Assembly (NCBI RefSeq): GCF_025363195.1
Contig: NZ_JANYEK010000109.1
Span: forward strand, 1-38,506
Direction of reading: 5' to 3'
Source: Sphingomonas sp.
Lineage (GTDB): Bacteria > Pseudomonadota > Alphaproteobacteria > Sphingomonadales > Sphingomonadaceae
DNA length: 38,506 bases
Under the pieces are notes generated by a model that was given only the letters and a program-made list of their open reading frames with translations, made no database searches and was not told where the DNA came from. Of the stretch, positions 16,862 through 27,098 are shown in pieces. Position 1 is the first letter of the stretch. Every line of letters starts with the position of its first letter. A program made the translations under genes and the position numbers.

Positions 16862-19516
16862 ATGACCACCAACTCCTCCGCCAATTTCGTCAATATCGGC
16901 GAGCGCACCAACGTCACGGGGTCGGCGCGTTTCAAGAAGCTGATCATGGCGGGCGACTATCCCGCTGCGGTCGAGGTCGCGTTGCAGCAAGTCGAGTCCG
17001 GCGCCCAGGTGCTCGACGTCAATATGGACGAAGGCCTGCTCGACGCCGAATATGCCATGACCACGTTCCTGAAGCTGATCGCGGCGGAACCGGACATCGC
17101 GCGCATCCCGTTCATGGTCGATTCCTCCAAGTGGAGCGTGATCGAGGCCGGGCTGAAATGCGTTTCCGGCAAGCCGATCGTCAATTCGATCAGCATGAAG
17201 GAAGGTGAAGACCAGTTCCTCGAACACGCTCGCAAGTGCATGAATTACGGCGCTGCCGCGGTCGTGATGGCGTTCGACGAGGTTGGGCAAGCCGACACCA
17301 AGGCGCGCAAGATCGAGATTTGCGAGCGCGCGTACAAGCTGCTGATCGGGATCGGTTTCCCGCCGGAGGATATCATCTTCGATCCCAACGTGTTCGCCGT
17401 GGCGACGGGGATCGAGGAACATAACAATTACGGCATGGACTTCATCGAGGCATGCGCCGAGATTAAGGCGCGTTGCCCGCATGTCCATATCTCGGGCGGG
17501 CTATCGAACCTGAGCTTCAGTTTCCGAGGCAACGAGCCGGTGCGGCGCGCGATGCATTCGGTGTTCCTCTATCATGCCATCCCGCAGGGCATGGACATGG
17601 CGATCGTCAATGCCGGGCAACTCGACGTGTACGACACGATCGACGCCGAACTGCGCACTGCCTGCGAAGACGTCATCCTCAATCGTGATCCCGATGCGAC
17701 CGAGCGGCTGATCGCGCTGGCAGAACGCTACAAAGGCACTGATGCGGTGGCCGAGAAAGCGGCGGCGGAATGGCGTTCGCTGCCGGTGACCAAGCGGCTG
17801 GAATATGCACTGGTCAAGGGCATCGACGCGCATGTCGTGGACGATACCGAGGAATGCCGCCAGTTGTTCGCGCGACCGATCGAGGTGATCGAGGGGCCGT
17901 TGATGGACGGGATGAACGTGGTTGGCGATTTGTTCGGATCGGGCAAGATGTTCCTACCGCAAGTCGTTAAAAGTGCGCGCGTCATGAAAAAGGCGGTGGC
18001 GCATCTGCTGCCGTTCATCGAGGCGGCGAAGGAGCCCGGCGCGCGCGGCAAGGGCAAAATCATCATGGCAACCGTGAAGGGTGACGTCCACGACATCGGC
18101 AAGAATATCGTCGGGGTCGTCTTGCAGTGCAACGGCTTCGACGTGGTCGACATGGGCGTGATGGTGGCGTGGTCGGACATCCTGAAGGCGGCGAACGAGA
18201 ATGATGCCGACATGATCGGTCTGTCCGGGCTGATCACCCCGTCGCTGGACGAGATGGTCACTGTGGCGGAGGAGATGAAGCGTGCCGGCATGACGATGCC
18301 GCTGCTGATCGGCGGCGCGACCACGTCCAAGGTGCATACCGCGCTGCGGATTTCGCCGGCCTATGATGGTCCGGTGGTGCATGTGTTGGATGCGAGCCGC
18401 GCGGTGGGTGTTGCCTCGACGTTGGTGTCGGACACGATCCGCGACGAATTCGTGAAGAAGACCGCCGAGGATTATGAGGCGGTGCGCGTGGCGCGGGCCA
18501 ATAAGGGCCAAAACGATTTGTTGCCGCTGGCCAAGGCGCGCGCCAATCCGTTCGTTGCCGACATGGCGCTGAAGCCGGGTGCGCCGCTTAAGCCCGGCGT
18601 GCACATCTTCCGCGATTGGGATCTGGGCGACCTGCGCGAGTTGATCGACTGGACGCCGTTCTTCCGTGCCTGGGAACTGGCCGGCAATTATCCCGCGATC
18701 CTGACCGACAAGGTGGTCGGCGAGAGTGCGACCTCTTTGTTCGCGGATGCGCAGGCGATGCTCGACAAGATCATCGACGAGAAGTGGCTGACCGCGCGCG
18801 GCGTCGCGGGGCTGTGGTCGTGCGCGCGGCATGACGATGACGTGATCGTGGACCTGAAGGGCGACTTCAACGCCGAGGAATTGCGCGGGCTCGATCATCT
18901 CGATCTGGTGGAGGGCACCGATGTCATCCGCCTGCCATTCCTGCGCCAGCAAATCGTCAAGCGGGAAGGTCGCGCGAACATGTGCCTGGCCGATTTCGTT
19001 GATCCGAAGGGCGACTGGATCGGCGGCTTTGCGGTCTCGATCCACGGCATCGAACCGCATCTGGCGCGCTTCAAGGCGGCGATCGACGATTATTCGGATA
19101 TCCTTCTGAAAGCGCTGGCGGATCGGCTGGCGGAGGCGTTCGCCGAGCGGCTGCACCAGCATGTCCGGCAGGATCTGTGGGGCTATGCGCCGGACGAGCA
19201 ATTGACCAACGAGGCGCTGATCCGCGAGCAATATCGCGGCATCCGCCCCGCGCCGGGTTATCCGGCCTGCCCCGAGCACAGTCTGAAGACGCAATTGTTC
19301 GCGATGCTCGACGCGCACCACGCGACCGGCGTGACACTCACCGAAAGCTTCGCGATGCTGCCGACGGCGGCGGTGAGCGGCTTTTATTTCGGCCACCCGC
19401 AGGCCGAATATTTTGGCGTCGCGCGGATCGGCCCGGATCAGGTCCAGGATTATGCCACGCGCCGCCGGGTGCCGCTCGAACTGGCGCAGCGCTGGTTGCG
19501 ACCCAATCTGGACTGA
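16862..19516 (+). CDS. metH: Methionine synthase, folate-cobalamin-activation modules (split MetH)
   Basis: Second part of cobalamin-dependent methionine synthase, 884 residues, binding methyl-THF, methylcobalamin and SAM. In order: pterin-binding domain ([57 protein letters not shown]), helical cap, B12 Rossmann domain with the cobalt-ligating H410 in [11 protein letters not shown] plus [12 protein letters not shown] and LLIGGATTS, and the C-terminal SAM activation domain with [18 protein letters not shown] 16862 was chosen because the frame before it is repeat sequence. Together with the preceding gene it makes a full MetH. It ends the sahR operon. Confidence 0.95.
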   Translation: MTTNSSANFVNIGERTNVTGSARFKKLIMAGDYPAAVEVALQQVESGAQVLDVNMDEGLLDAEYAMTTFLKLIAAEPDIARIPFMVDSSKWSVIEAGLKCVSGKPIVNSISMKEGEDQFLEHARKCMNYGAAAVVMAFDEVGQADTKARKIEICERAYKLLIGIGFPPEDIIFDPNVFAVATGIEEHNNYGMDFIEACAEIKARCPHVHISGGLSNLSFSFRGNEPVRRAMHSVFLYHAIPQGMDMAIVNAGQLDVYDTIDAELRTACEDVILNRDPDATERLIALAERYKGTDAVAEKAAAEWRSLPVTKRLEYALVKGIDAHVVDDTEECRQLFARPIEVIEGPLMDGMNVVGDLFGSGKMFLPQVVKSARVMKKAVAHLLPFIEAAKEPGARGKGKIIMATVKGDVHDIGKNIVGVVLQCNGFDVVDMGVMVAWSDILKAANENDADMIGLSGLITPSLDEMVTVAEEMKRAGMTMPLLIGGATTSKVHTALRISPAYDGPVVHVLDASRAVGVASTLVSDTIRDEFVKKTAEDYEAVRVARANKGQNDLLPLAKARANPFVADMALKPGAPLKPGVHIFRDWDLGDLRELIDWTPFFRAWELAGNYPAILTDKVVGESATSLFADAQAMLDKIIDEKWLTARGVAGLWSCARHDDDVIVDLKGDFNAEELRGLDHLDLVEGTDVIRLPFLRQQIVKREGRANMCLADFVDPKGDWIGGFAVSIHGIEPHLARFKAAIDDYSDILLKALADRLAEAFAERLHQHVRQDLWGYAPDEQLTNEALIREQYRGIRPAPGYPACPEHSLKTQLFAMLDAHHATGVTLTESFAMLPTAAVSGFYFGHPQAEYFGVARIGPDQVQDYATRRRVPLELAQRWLRPNLD

Positions 19517-19592
19517 CATCGGAATTAACCCTCAATTCACCTTCACGGGAGGTGCATTCCCGGCCATGTCCTGCGGTCTGGGAGTTGATGTA

Positions 19593-20525
19593 ATGCGCCG
19601 TTGGTTGCCCCTGCTCGCCATCGCTTTGGCCGTGTCCGCGTCGGCGCAGGCACCTCGCGCGCCGTTCGTCATCGCCGAGACGGGGCAGGGGTTCGCTACC
19701 CTCGACGAGGCGGTACAATCGGTGCGGATGGGTACGGCGACGATCCTGATCGCGCCCGGCAACTACCGCGAATGCACGGTGCAGGCGGGCGGGCACATCA
19801 CCTTCAAGGCGGTCGAGCCGGGCAAGGCGATCTTCGAGCGCACGGTGTGCGAGGACAAGGCGGCATTCGTGTTGCGGGGGCTGGGGTCGGTGGTCGACGG
19901 GCTGGTGTTTCGCGGGTTTAGCGTCGGCGACGGCAACGGCGCAGGCATTCGCACCGAATTGGGAGACCTGACGGTGCGCAACTCGATGTTCCTCGATAGC
20001 CAGGAAGGCATTCTCGGCGGCGAGCCCAGCGGACAGCGCATCACGATCGACCGATCGACCTTTTCCGGGCTGGGCCAGTGCGACCAGGCGGTGAATTGCA
20101 GCCATTCGATCTATCTCGGCAACAAGGGATCGGTGACGATCACCAATTCGCGTTTCGAACGCGGCACCGGCGGGCATTACGTTAAGCTGCGCAGTCCCAA
20201 CGTGACGATCACCGGGAACAGCTTCGACGACAGTGCAGGCGCCAAGACCAATTACATGATCGACCTGTCGGAGGGCGCGACCGGGTTGATCGGTGGCAAC
20301 ACCTTCGTCCAGGGGCGTGGCAAGGAGAATGACGGCGCGCTGATCGTCATAGCCGCGGAAGCCAAGACCTATTCGTCAGCAGGGCTACGCATCGAGGGCA
20401 ACGATGCCAGCATGGGCCGCGGAGCGCCCGGCAACCCGGCATTCGTGGCTGATTACAGCCACGCTCGCCTGGCGATCGGCGCGAATCGATTGGGACCGGG
20501 CATCCGGGCGTTCGAGACGCGCTGA
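19593..20525 (+). CDS. Secreted right-handed parallel beta-helix protein
   Basis: Exported protein of about 310 residues; enzymatic activity is not identified. A signal peptide (MRRWLPLLAIALAVSASA) precedes repeated pectate-lyase-like coils such as ILIAPGNYRECTVQAGG, LTVRNSMFLDSQEGILGG, ITIDRSTFSGLG, VTITNSRFERGTGG and VTITGNSFDDSAG. This is the pattern of right-handed beta-helices seen in carbohydrate-active and surface proteins. GGAG at 19581 is well placed for ATG 19593; the frame upstream overlaps metH and was discarded. It is convergent with phoK. No partner gene suggests a substrate. Confidence 0.82.
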   Translation: MRRWLPLLAIALAVSASAQAPRAPFVIAETGQGFATLDEAVQSVRMGTATILIAPGNYRECTVQAGGHITFKAVEPGKAIFERTVCEDKAAFVLRGLGSVVDGLVFRGFSVGDGNGAGIRTELGDLTVRNSMFLDSQEGILGGEPSGQRITIDRSTFSGLGQCDQAVNCSHSIYLGNKGSVTITNSRFERGTGGHYVKLRSPNVTITGNSFDDSAGAKTNYMIDLSEGATGLIGGNTFVQGRGKENDGALIVIAAEAKTYSSAGLRIEGNDASMGRGAPGNPAFVADYSHARLAIGANRLGPGIRAFETR

Positions 20526-20627
20526 TCGGGCGCCAGGTCAGCGGCGGACGCATCGAGCCGACCGTGGCGTCGCCTGCTGGCGGCGGGTTGCTGGAGCGAT
20601 ATCGCCGACGATTCGACCGCATATCCG

Positions 20628-22322
20628 CTATCTGCAGGGCGCCCCACCGGCCTTCAAATTCAGGCACTTGCCATCCACGCCGGACATCTTCAGCCCGATC
20701 GTGGCGGCGAGCGTCGGCGCGATGTCGACCGTCTCGACGCTGCCGGTATGTTCGAAGCCCGCCATTCCCTTGCGCCAGAACAGCATCGGCACGCGGCGGT
20801 CGTAATCATACGGGCTGCCATGCGTCGCGACATACCCACCACTGGCATTGGGGATCGGTGTGACGCGCGGCTTCAGGAACACGATCAGGTCGCCGGAGCG
20901 GGGCGCGTAGAAGGACGCGCGCGCCCTCTGAATCAGGCTCCATTTCTCGGGCGGACCGCTGGGCATCGGGGTTGCCGCGATCTGACCAGCGGTCAGCACC
21001 AGGGCGACCTGCGGATGCGCCTTATACCGCGCGATCGCTTCGGCCAGCACGGTTTTACGCTGCGCGGGAGTGATCGCGGTGGAAACCCAGATGTCGCCAT
21101 TGGGGATATCGCCGAATAACAGGGGGGTGGCGATGCCGAGCTTCTCGCCGATCGCCTTGCCGACATTGGCGGGGGCCAGCGCGACATCGGCGCGCTGCGC
21201 CTCGGGAATGCCGGTCATGATCTCACGTTCGGGCAGATCGTTGCCGCCATGATCGGCGGTCAGCGCGACTTCGTAATCCACGCCAGTCGCGTTGAGCACG
21301 GCGAGGAACCCGCCGAGATTGCGATCGAGTTCGGCCATCTGGACGCACATCTCGACGCCTTCGGTGCCATAGGTGTGCCCGATATAATCGGTGGCGGAGG
21401 CACCGACGGTGATGATGTCGGTCTGCGGGCCCTGTCCCAGCTTCAGGTCCTGTACCAGCCCGGCGGCGAGCGCGAAGACCGATGTGTCGAACGCGGGCGA
21501 AGCGCGGAACGCCTTCGCATCTCCGGCGGCGCGTGCGAAATGGCCGGTGCCGACGGTCTTGCCGCCGCCAAGGTCGATCGCCTTGTCGCGGACCGTGCAA
21601 CTCGTGGGCGCGGACAGGGCGGCCTGCGGTTTGGCCAGCACGGCGGCAATCGCGGTGTTGGCGCGCGTGACCACGGCGGGTGCGGTACGGCCGGCATAGC
21701 TGACGAACGCCTTACCATCCCACCACCACAATTCGTCGACCGTGTGGCCGCCCATCATCACCGCCGCCCGGTCCTTGCCCGCGACCGAGACGACGCGGGT
21801 CCGCGGATCGGCGGCCTTCATCCGCTCGCCGAGCGTGGGCACCAACAATTGCTTGTCGGAGACGGTGTAGTTCGACGAACTCGATCCGGGAACGGTCGCA
21901 TCCTCGGCGCAATAGACCGTTTTGTCCTTGCGTGGTGCGGCCTGATCGATGCGGTTGTTGGCGATGATGCCGGTGTGGGCCGGGCGGTATCCGGTGGTGA
22001 TGGTGGAATGGCCGGGGCACGTTTCGGTCGCGGCGTGGCTTTGATAGCCCGACGGGAAGACACCGCCCTGCATCAGCTGCGCGAACCCGTCATCGTAGCT
22101 GGCGCGATATTCGCCGAACAGGTCGGCGGAGAATTGATCGACCGATACGACGACGATGAGTTTGGGCGGGCCTTTCGCAATAGCCGGTGCCGTCGGGACC
22201 GGCATGCGTGCGGGCGCGTCCTGTGCATTGAGCGGGGCGGCGGCGAATGCGAGAAGGGCGATGAGGCTCGTGGCCGGGTATTTGATTGTCGCTGGGATTT
22301 TCACGGGCGTTGGGATCTTCAC
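20628..22322 (-). CDS. phoK: PhoK-type alkaline phosphatase
   Basis: Exported phosphomonoesterase of the Thr-nucleophile (PafA/NPP-like) branch of the alkaline phosphatase superfamily. Counting from GTG 22322 the nucleophile is T101 in ATETCPGHST, with N122 (IIANN) and the K183/R185 pair in AGKDRAAVMMGG that bind phosphate. All four are exactly 12 positions beyond the residues known for Sphingomonas PhoK (T89, N110, K171, R173). Metal-binding motifs IVVVSVDQFSADLF, SATDYIGHTYG and LTADHGGNDLPE are present, and ATHGSPYDYDRRVPMLFW ends the domain. A signal peptide ends near AAPLNAQ. The first dozen residues (KIPTPVKIPATIKYP) are repetitive, so the true start may be the GTG at 22304. Confidence 0.92.
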   Translation of the reverse strand: MKIPTPVKIPATIKYPATSLIALLAFAAAPLNAQDAPARMPVPTAPAIAKGPPKLIVVVSVDQFSADLFGEYRASYDDGFAQLMQGGVFPSGYQSHAATETCPGHSTITTGYRPAHTGIIANNRIDQAAPRKDKTVYCAEDATVPGSSSSNYTVSDKQLLVPTLGERMKAADPRTRVVSVAGKDRAAVMMGGHTVDELWWWDGKAFVSYAGRTAPAVVTRANTAIAAVLAKPQAALSAPTSCTVRDKAIDLGGGKTVGTGHFARAAGDAKAFRASPAFDTSVFALAAGLVQDLKLGQGPQTDIITVGASATDYIGHTYGTEGVEMCVQMAELDRNLGGFLAVLNATGVDYEVALTADHGGNDLPEREIMTGIPEAQRADVALAPANVGKAIGEKLGIATPLLFGDIPNGDIWVSTAITPAQRKTVLAEAIARYKAHPQVALVLTAGQIAATPMPSGPPEKWSLIQRARASFYAPRSGDLIVFLKPRVTPIPNASGGYVATHGSPYDYDRRVPMLFWRKGMAGFEHTGSVETVDIAPTLAATIGLKMSGVDGKCLNLKAGGAPCR

Positions 22323-22420
22323 GGGGATTCCTTCGGGTGCAAAGCGATGACGGCCCCGCTATGGGCGAGGCAGACGGATGCGACAAGATCGTCGGTGCCG
22401 CGTCCTGTAAGGCTGGCTGT

Positions 22421-24466
22421 ATGACTGGAATTTCGATGCGCGCCTTTTGGGTCATGATCGTGACAATCGTCGGAATGATGGGCTTCGCAATCGCTGCGCA
22501 GCCTGCTCAGGCCGAGGGGCCGGGTGCGCTGGGCGCGGGGCCGCATCTGGCGATCCGGCTGGTGGCGGAATCGACTCAACCCAAAGCGGGCGGCGAGGTG
22601 ACGCTGGCGCTCGACACGCGGCCCGAGACCGGCTGGCATGGCTATTGGTCGAACCCCGGCGATGCGGGCTTTCCCGCGAAACTCGACTGGACGCTACCGC
22701 GAGGCGTGACGGCGGGCTCCTCAGCCTATCCGGTGCCGACGACGTTGCTGATCGCGGGCCTGATGAACTATGTCTACGAGGCGCCGTACGCTCCGCTGGT
22801 GACGCTGAAGGTGCCGAACGGGTTGGCAGCGGGCACCAAGCTGCCGGTGCGGCTGAAGATGGAATATCTGGTCTGCACGACCACGGTGTGCGTACCCGAA
22901 CAAGCACAATTGTCGGTCGATCTGGTGGTCGGCGACGGCACGATCACGCCGGATGCGCGTGCACGGTTCGATGCGTGGCGTCGGGCGATTCCCCGGCCAC
23001 TCGATGCCCGGGCGACGTGGCAGGTAACGGACGGGGTGGCGAAGATTGCGGTACCGTATCCCGCCGGCGCGCCATTGGCGGATGCCTATTTCTTCCCGCT
23101 GACGACGGGTCTGATCGATTACGCCGCGCCGCAGACTATCACGCGTCAGGGCGATAGCCTGGTGATTTCCACCAAGGCGACGAAGGGCGGACAGCCTTTG
23201 GAGGGCGTGTTGCGCATCGGCAAAGATAGCGCGCTTGCGGTATCGGCAGTGTCCGGCGCGGTTGCGGTGGGGGGTGCTTCGGCTGGTGGCGGCTGGTGGG
23301 CCGGCGCGTTGATCGCGTTCGGCGGTGCGGTATTGGGCGGGCTGATCCTCAACATCATGCCGTGCGTGTTCCCGATCCTCAGCCTCAAGGCTCTCAGCCT
23401 GGCGCGCGGGCACCTCGATGAGCGTGCGGCACGGCGCGAAGCTTTGGGCTATGCCGGTGGCGTAATTGCGGTGTGCCTCGCGCTCGGCGGTCTGATCCTT
23501 GCCCTGCGCGCCGGTGGCAGCGCGGTCGGCTGGGCGTTCCAGTTGCAGGATCCGCGCGTGGTGGTCGTGTTGCTGCTGCTGACGGTGGGGCTGGCGCTCA
23601 ATCTTGCCGGGCTGTTCGAGATTCCGACGCCGGCGTTCGTCAATCAAACAGGCGGTGTCGGCGGCGCGTTCGCGACCGGAGCGCTGGCGGCATTCATCGC
23701 CACGCCGTGTACTGGGCCGTTCATGGGCGCGGCGCTGGGTGCGGCTCTGGTGTTGCCCTGGGCGGCGGCGCTGGCGGTATTCGCCGGGCTCGGATTGGGG
23801 CTGGCCCTGCCGTTTCTGGCGCTGGGCTTCGTCCCGGCTTTCCGGCGTCTGCTGCCCAAGCCCGGCGCATGGATGGAGACGTTTCGCCATGTGCTGAGCG
23901 TTCCGATGTGGTTGACCGCTCTGGCCTTGGCCTGGGTGCTGGGTCGACAAGCGGGCGTGAACGGGCTGACGTTGGGGCTCGGAGCGGCCTTGGCGACGGC
24001 GCTGGTCCTGTGGGTCTCCGGACGTCGGCAGCGGCGCGGGCTTGGCTTCGGGATCGCGGCGTCCGGCGTGCTGGTCGCGATTGCCGCGGTGTCGACAGTC
24101 TTCGTTCATGCCGCCCCTGCACAGGCAGCGACGGCCGCGAACGCGGAGGCGTTCAGCGAGAAGAAGCTGGCCGATCTGCGCGCGCAGGGTCGCCCGGTGT
24201 TCGCTTATTTCACTGCCGACTGGTGCCTCACCTGCAAGGTCAACGAAGCGGCGGCGATCGATACCGATGCGACCCGCGCGGCCTTTGCGGACAAGAAGGT
24301 CGCGGTGTTGGTCGGCGATTGGACCGACGGCGATGCGACGCTTGGGCGTTTCATCGAACAGCATAATCGGGCCGGCGTGCCGCTGTATTTATATTATGCG
24401 CCGGGTGCCGCCGAACCAAAGGTGTTGCCGCAGATTTTGACGCCAGGACTTCTGGCAGCGCTGTAG
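22421..24466 (+). CDS. DsbD/ScsB-family thiol:disulfide interchange protein
   Basis: Inner-membrane reductant conduit passing electrons from cytoplasmic thioredoxin to periplasmic proteins. After a signal peptide comes a periplasmic domain of the ScsB type with a Cys pair (YLVCTTTVCVPEQ). A multi-helix DsbD core follows, with paired cysteines C315 (NIMPCVFPI) and C430 (ATPCTGPFMG). A C-terminal thioredoxin-like domain carries CLTC at 602-605 (FTADWCLTCKVNEAAAI). The product is about 681 residues from ATG 22421; ATG 22436, preceded by GGAA, is also possible. Closest by layout to the long ScsB-like branch rather than E. coli DsbD. It is divergent from phoK across about 98 bases. Confidence 0.9.
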   Translation: MTGISMRAFWVMIVTIVGMMGFAIAAQPAQAEGPGALGAGPHLAIRLVAESTQPKAGGEVTLALDTRPETGWHGYWSNPGDAGFPAKLDWTLPRGVTAGSSAYPVPTTLLIAGLMNYVYEAPYAPLVTLKVPNGLAAGTKLPVRLKMEYLVCTTTVCVPEQAQLSVDLVVGDGTITPDARARFDAWRRAIPRPLDARATWQVTDGVAKIAVPYPAGAPLADAYFFPLTTGLIDYAAPQTITRQGDSLVISTKATKGGQPLEGVLRIGKDSALAVSAVSGAVAVGGASAGGGWWAGALIAFGGAVLGGLILNIMPCVFPILSLKALSLARGHLDERAARREALGYAGGVIAVCLALGGLILALRAGGSAVGWAFQLQDPRVVVVLLLLTVGLALNLAGLFEIPTPAFVNQTGGVGGAFATGALAAFIATPCTGPFMGAALGAALVLPWAAALAVFAGLGLGLALPFLALGFVPAFRRLLPKPGAWMETFRHVLSVPMWLTALALAWVLGRQAGVNGLTLGLGAALATALVLWVSGRRQRRGLGFGIAASGVLVAIAAVSTVFVHAAPAQAATAANAEAFSEKKLADLRAQGRPVFAYFTADWCLTCKVNEAAAIDTDATRAAFADKKVAVLVGDWTDGDATLGRFIEQHNRAGVPLYLYYAPGAAEPKVLPQILTPGLLAAL

Positions 24467-24619
24467 CGACTACGGGGGTGCCCGCGATCCGACGCATTTC
24501 ATGCGCCGAGCATTGTCGGAAAAGTACCCCCGGCACTTTTCTTGCCCGCCACCGCTTGTGCAACGCAACAATCCGTCGCAGCATGGAACAGACAGGGGTT
24601 CAGGGGCATTACGAGCTAG

Positions 24620-26143
24620 ATGGGGAAAGCACGCGCGTTCGATGAAATCATGGGGCAGCCCGGCAGCACCAGGCCGCGCCCGGAACTGGCCAGTCTCGGC
24701 CAATGGATCGAGGAAACGCCCGCCGCCGAACTCCTCCGCCGCCAGCACAGCGCCGAGGCGACGTTTCGCCAGCTCGGCATCACTTTCGCCGTCTATGGAG
24801 AAAGCGACGCCAGCGAACGCATCATCCCGTTCGACATCGTGCCGCGCATCTTCCTCGCCGACGAATGGGCGCGCCTTTCGGAAGGCCTGATCCAGCGCGT
24901 CGAGGCGATCAACGCGTTTCTCGACGACATCTATGGCGCGCGGCGTATTCTCGATGCGGGCGTGCTGCCGCCGGATCTGATCTTCGGCAATGCGCAATTT
25001 CGCCCCGAAATCTCCGGAATGCGCCCGCCCCACGGCATCTGGGCGCACATTTGTGGTATCGATCTGGTGCGCACCGGGCCGGACGATTTCTTCGTGCTCG
25101 AGGACAATGCACGCACGCCGTCCGGTGTCAGCTACATGCTGGAAAACCGTGAGGCGATGCTGCGGCTGTGCCCCGAACTGTTTCGCGAATTCCGCGTCGC
25201 CGCGGTGGATTCCTATCCCGACCGGCTGCTCGAAACTATGAAGTCGGTCGCGCCGCACGCGGTGCACAATCCGGTCTGCGTCGTGCTGACGCCCGGGCAT
25301 TACAATTCGGCGTATTACGAACACAGCTTCCTGGCGGATTCGATGGGCATCGAACTTGTCGAAGCGGCCGATCTGGTGGTGGATGACGACATCGTCTGGA
25401 TGCGCACCATTGCGGGCCGCGTGAAGGTCGACGTGATTTATCGCCGGATCGACGATGATTATCTCGATCCCTTGGTGTTCCGCCCGGATTCGATGCTCGG
25501 CGTGCCGGGGCTGATCGCGGCATACGCAGCAGGCAATGTCGCTTTGCTCAACGCGCCGGGCAACGGCATCGCCGACGACAAGGCGATCTACAGCTACATG
25601 CCCGAAATCGTGAAATTCTATTCGGGTGGTGAGGCGAAGCTGCCGAACGTGGAGACGTGGCGGTGCCGTGAGCCGCAGGCGTTGAAATATGTGTTGGATA
25701 ATCTTGAAGACGTGGTGGTCAAGCTGGTCGATGGATCGGGCGGATATGGCATGCTGGTCGGGCCAACCGCGTCGAAGAAGGAGATCGAGGATTTTCGCGC
25801 GGCCTTGATCGCCGAACCGCAGCGGTACATTGCGCAGCCGACGCTCGCACTGTCGACGGTGCCGACGCTGGCGGACCGCGGCTTGGCACCGCGCCATGTC
25901 GATTTCAGGCCGTTCGTCTTGACTGGATCGAAAGGGGTGCAGGTCGTTCCCGGCGGGTTGACGCGCGTTGCGCTGAAGGAAGGATCGCTGGTGGTGAATT
26001 CATCGCAGGGGGGCGGCACGAAGGACAGTTTCGTTCTGATGGATAACGGGCAAACGGGCGGTCCGACGGTCGGGCCGACGATCGGGCCGGCAGCCGATCA
26101 GCAGCAGACGATGACCGGGATGATCCAGGTGCAAGGGCAATGA
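24620..26143 (+). CDS. Circularly permuted ATP-grasp protein (DUF404/DUF407 type)
   Basis: Predicted ATP-dependent carboxylate-amine ligase of the circularly permuted ATP-grasp family, probably joining an amino acid or peptide to an unknown acceptor. Of the 507 residues the strongest signature is FVLEDNARTPSGVSYMLENR (158-177); GIDLVRTG, LTPGHYNSAYYEH, NAPGNGIADDKAIYSYMPEI, LVDGSGGYGMLVG and GSLVVNSSQGGGTKDS are further family motifs. It starts a three-gene unit with an alpha-E protein (19-base gap) and a transglutaminase-like protein, a recurring association in bacteria. An in-frame ATG at 24650 is an alternative start. The Gly/Thr/Gln-rich last 40 residues look disordered. Confidence 0.9.
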   Translation: MGKARAFDEIMGQPGSTRPRPELASLGQWIEETPAAELLRRQHSAEATFRQLGITFAVYGESDASERIIPFDIVPRIFLADEWARLSEGLIQRVEAINAFLDDIYGARRILDAGVLPPDLIFGNAQFRPEISGMRPPHGIWAHICGIDLVRTGPDDFFVLEDNARTPSGVSYMLENREAMLRLCPELFREFRVAAVDSYPDRLLETMKSVAPHAVHNPVCVVLTPGHYNSAYYEHSFLADSMGIELVEAADLVVDDDIVWMRTIAGRVKVDVIYRRIDDDYLDPLVFRPDSMLGVPGLIAAYAAGNVALLNAPGNGIADDKAIYSYMPEIVKFYSGGEAKLPNVETWRCREPQALKYVLDNLEDVVVKLVDGSGGYGMLVGPTASKKEIEDFRAALIAEPQRYIAQPTLALSTVPTLADRGLAPRHVDFRPFVLTGSKGVQVVPGGLTRVALKEGSLVVNSSQGGGTKDSFVLMDNGQTGGPTVGPTIGPAADQQQTMTGMIQVQGQ

Positions 26144-26162
26144 TGGCAGGGGGCCGGGTCTG

Positions 26163-27098
26163 ATGCTGTCGCGCACCGCATCCTCGCTCTACTGGCTCGG
26201 CCGCTATATCGAGCGGGCGGATTTCATCGCGCGGCTGGTCGAGGCCACCATCCGACTGGATGTGCTGTCGCCGCGTCCGGCGGGCGAGGCTGCATGGCAG
26301 AGCGCGCTGCGCGTGACCGAAACGGACGACGCTTTCGAAGCGTCCGGCGAGGACATGACCCAATATCGCGTCGCGCAATTCCTGACGCTGGACAGCGCCC
26401 ACCCCGGATCGATCGTCCGCTGCCTCGATATGGCCCGCAACAATGCGCGGGCCGTGCGCACCGCGCTGACGCGTGAGGCGTGGACCGCGATCAACCGCGC
26501 GTGGTTGATCTTCGACAAGCGTGCCTCGGCCGGCGGCGCGATGACCACGCTGAACCTGGTTGAAATGGTGCAGACAGAAGCGCGCGGTTTTGAAGGTGCG
26601 GTCCACAAGATGCTGCGTAACCAGACGACGCAGTTCATCCGGCTCGGCCAGGCGGTGGAGCGGGCCGACAATACGGCGCGCCTGTTGGATGTGAAATATC
26701 ATCTGCTGTTACCCGAGGGCGAACAGATCGGTGGCGTGGTCGATCGCGACCAGTGGACGACGATTTTGCAGACGGTCTCCGCCGTTACCGCATACCGGTG
26801 GCTTTATTCGGAGGGTTTGCGGCCTGCCAATGTGATAGACCTTCTGATCGCGCGACAGGAGTTACCGCGCAGTCTGGCGGCTTCCGTCGAGGAGACGGTG
26901 GATATTCTCAGCGTGCTGGCCCGGCGGACTGGGCTGCACGGCGAGGCGGATCGGATGGCGAGGATGCGGCATACGCGGCTGGCCAAGACACGGACGGGGG
27001 AGGTGATTGTGAGCGGGTTGCACCAATATCTTCAGGCTTTTCTGACCGAGAACGATCTGCTGCACGCGGCGATCGGTCGGCAGTTCAAGTTTACCTGA
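26163..27098 (+). CDS. Alpha-E domain protein (DUF403)
   Basis: All-helical protein of the alpha-E superfamily; biochemical function unknown, always linked with ATP-grasp partners. The 311-residue chain begins with the signature MLSRTASSLYWLGRYIERAD and contains LDMARNNARAVRTALTREAW, IRLGQAVERADNTARLLDVKYH (read with breaks), and VIDLLIARQELPRSL. Start ATG 26163 is certain from the family. Its stop TGA overlaps the ATG of the next gene (TGATG), so the last two genes of the trio are translationally coupled. Confidence 0.93.
   Translation: MLSRTASSLYWLGRYIERADFIARLVEATIRLDVLSPRPAGEAAWQSALRVTETDDAFEASGEDMTQYRVAQFLTLDSAHPGSIVRCLDMARNNARAVRTALTREAWTAINRAWLIFDKRASAGGAMTTLNLVEMVQTEARGFEGAVHKMLRNQTTQFIRLGQAVERADNTARLLDVKYHLLLPEGEQIGGVVDRDQWTTILQTVSAVTAYRWLYSEGLRPANVIDLLIARQELPRSLAASVEETVDILSVLARRTGLHGEADRMARMRHTRLAKTRTGEVIVSGLHQYLQAFLTENDLLHAAIGRQFKFT

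Noticed and set aside
19525..19540. Possible CtrA box TTAA-N7-TTCA before the beta-helix gene
   Set aside because: The second half-site does not match and there is only one imperfect copy; chance is likely.
24520..24540. AAAAGT/ACTTTT hairpin after the DsbD-like gene as a terminator
   Set aside because: Only a 6-bp AT-rich stem with a 9-base loop and no T-run; too weak to annotate.
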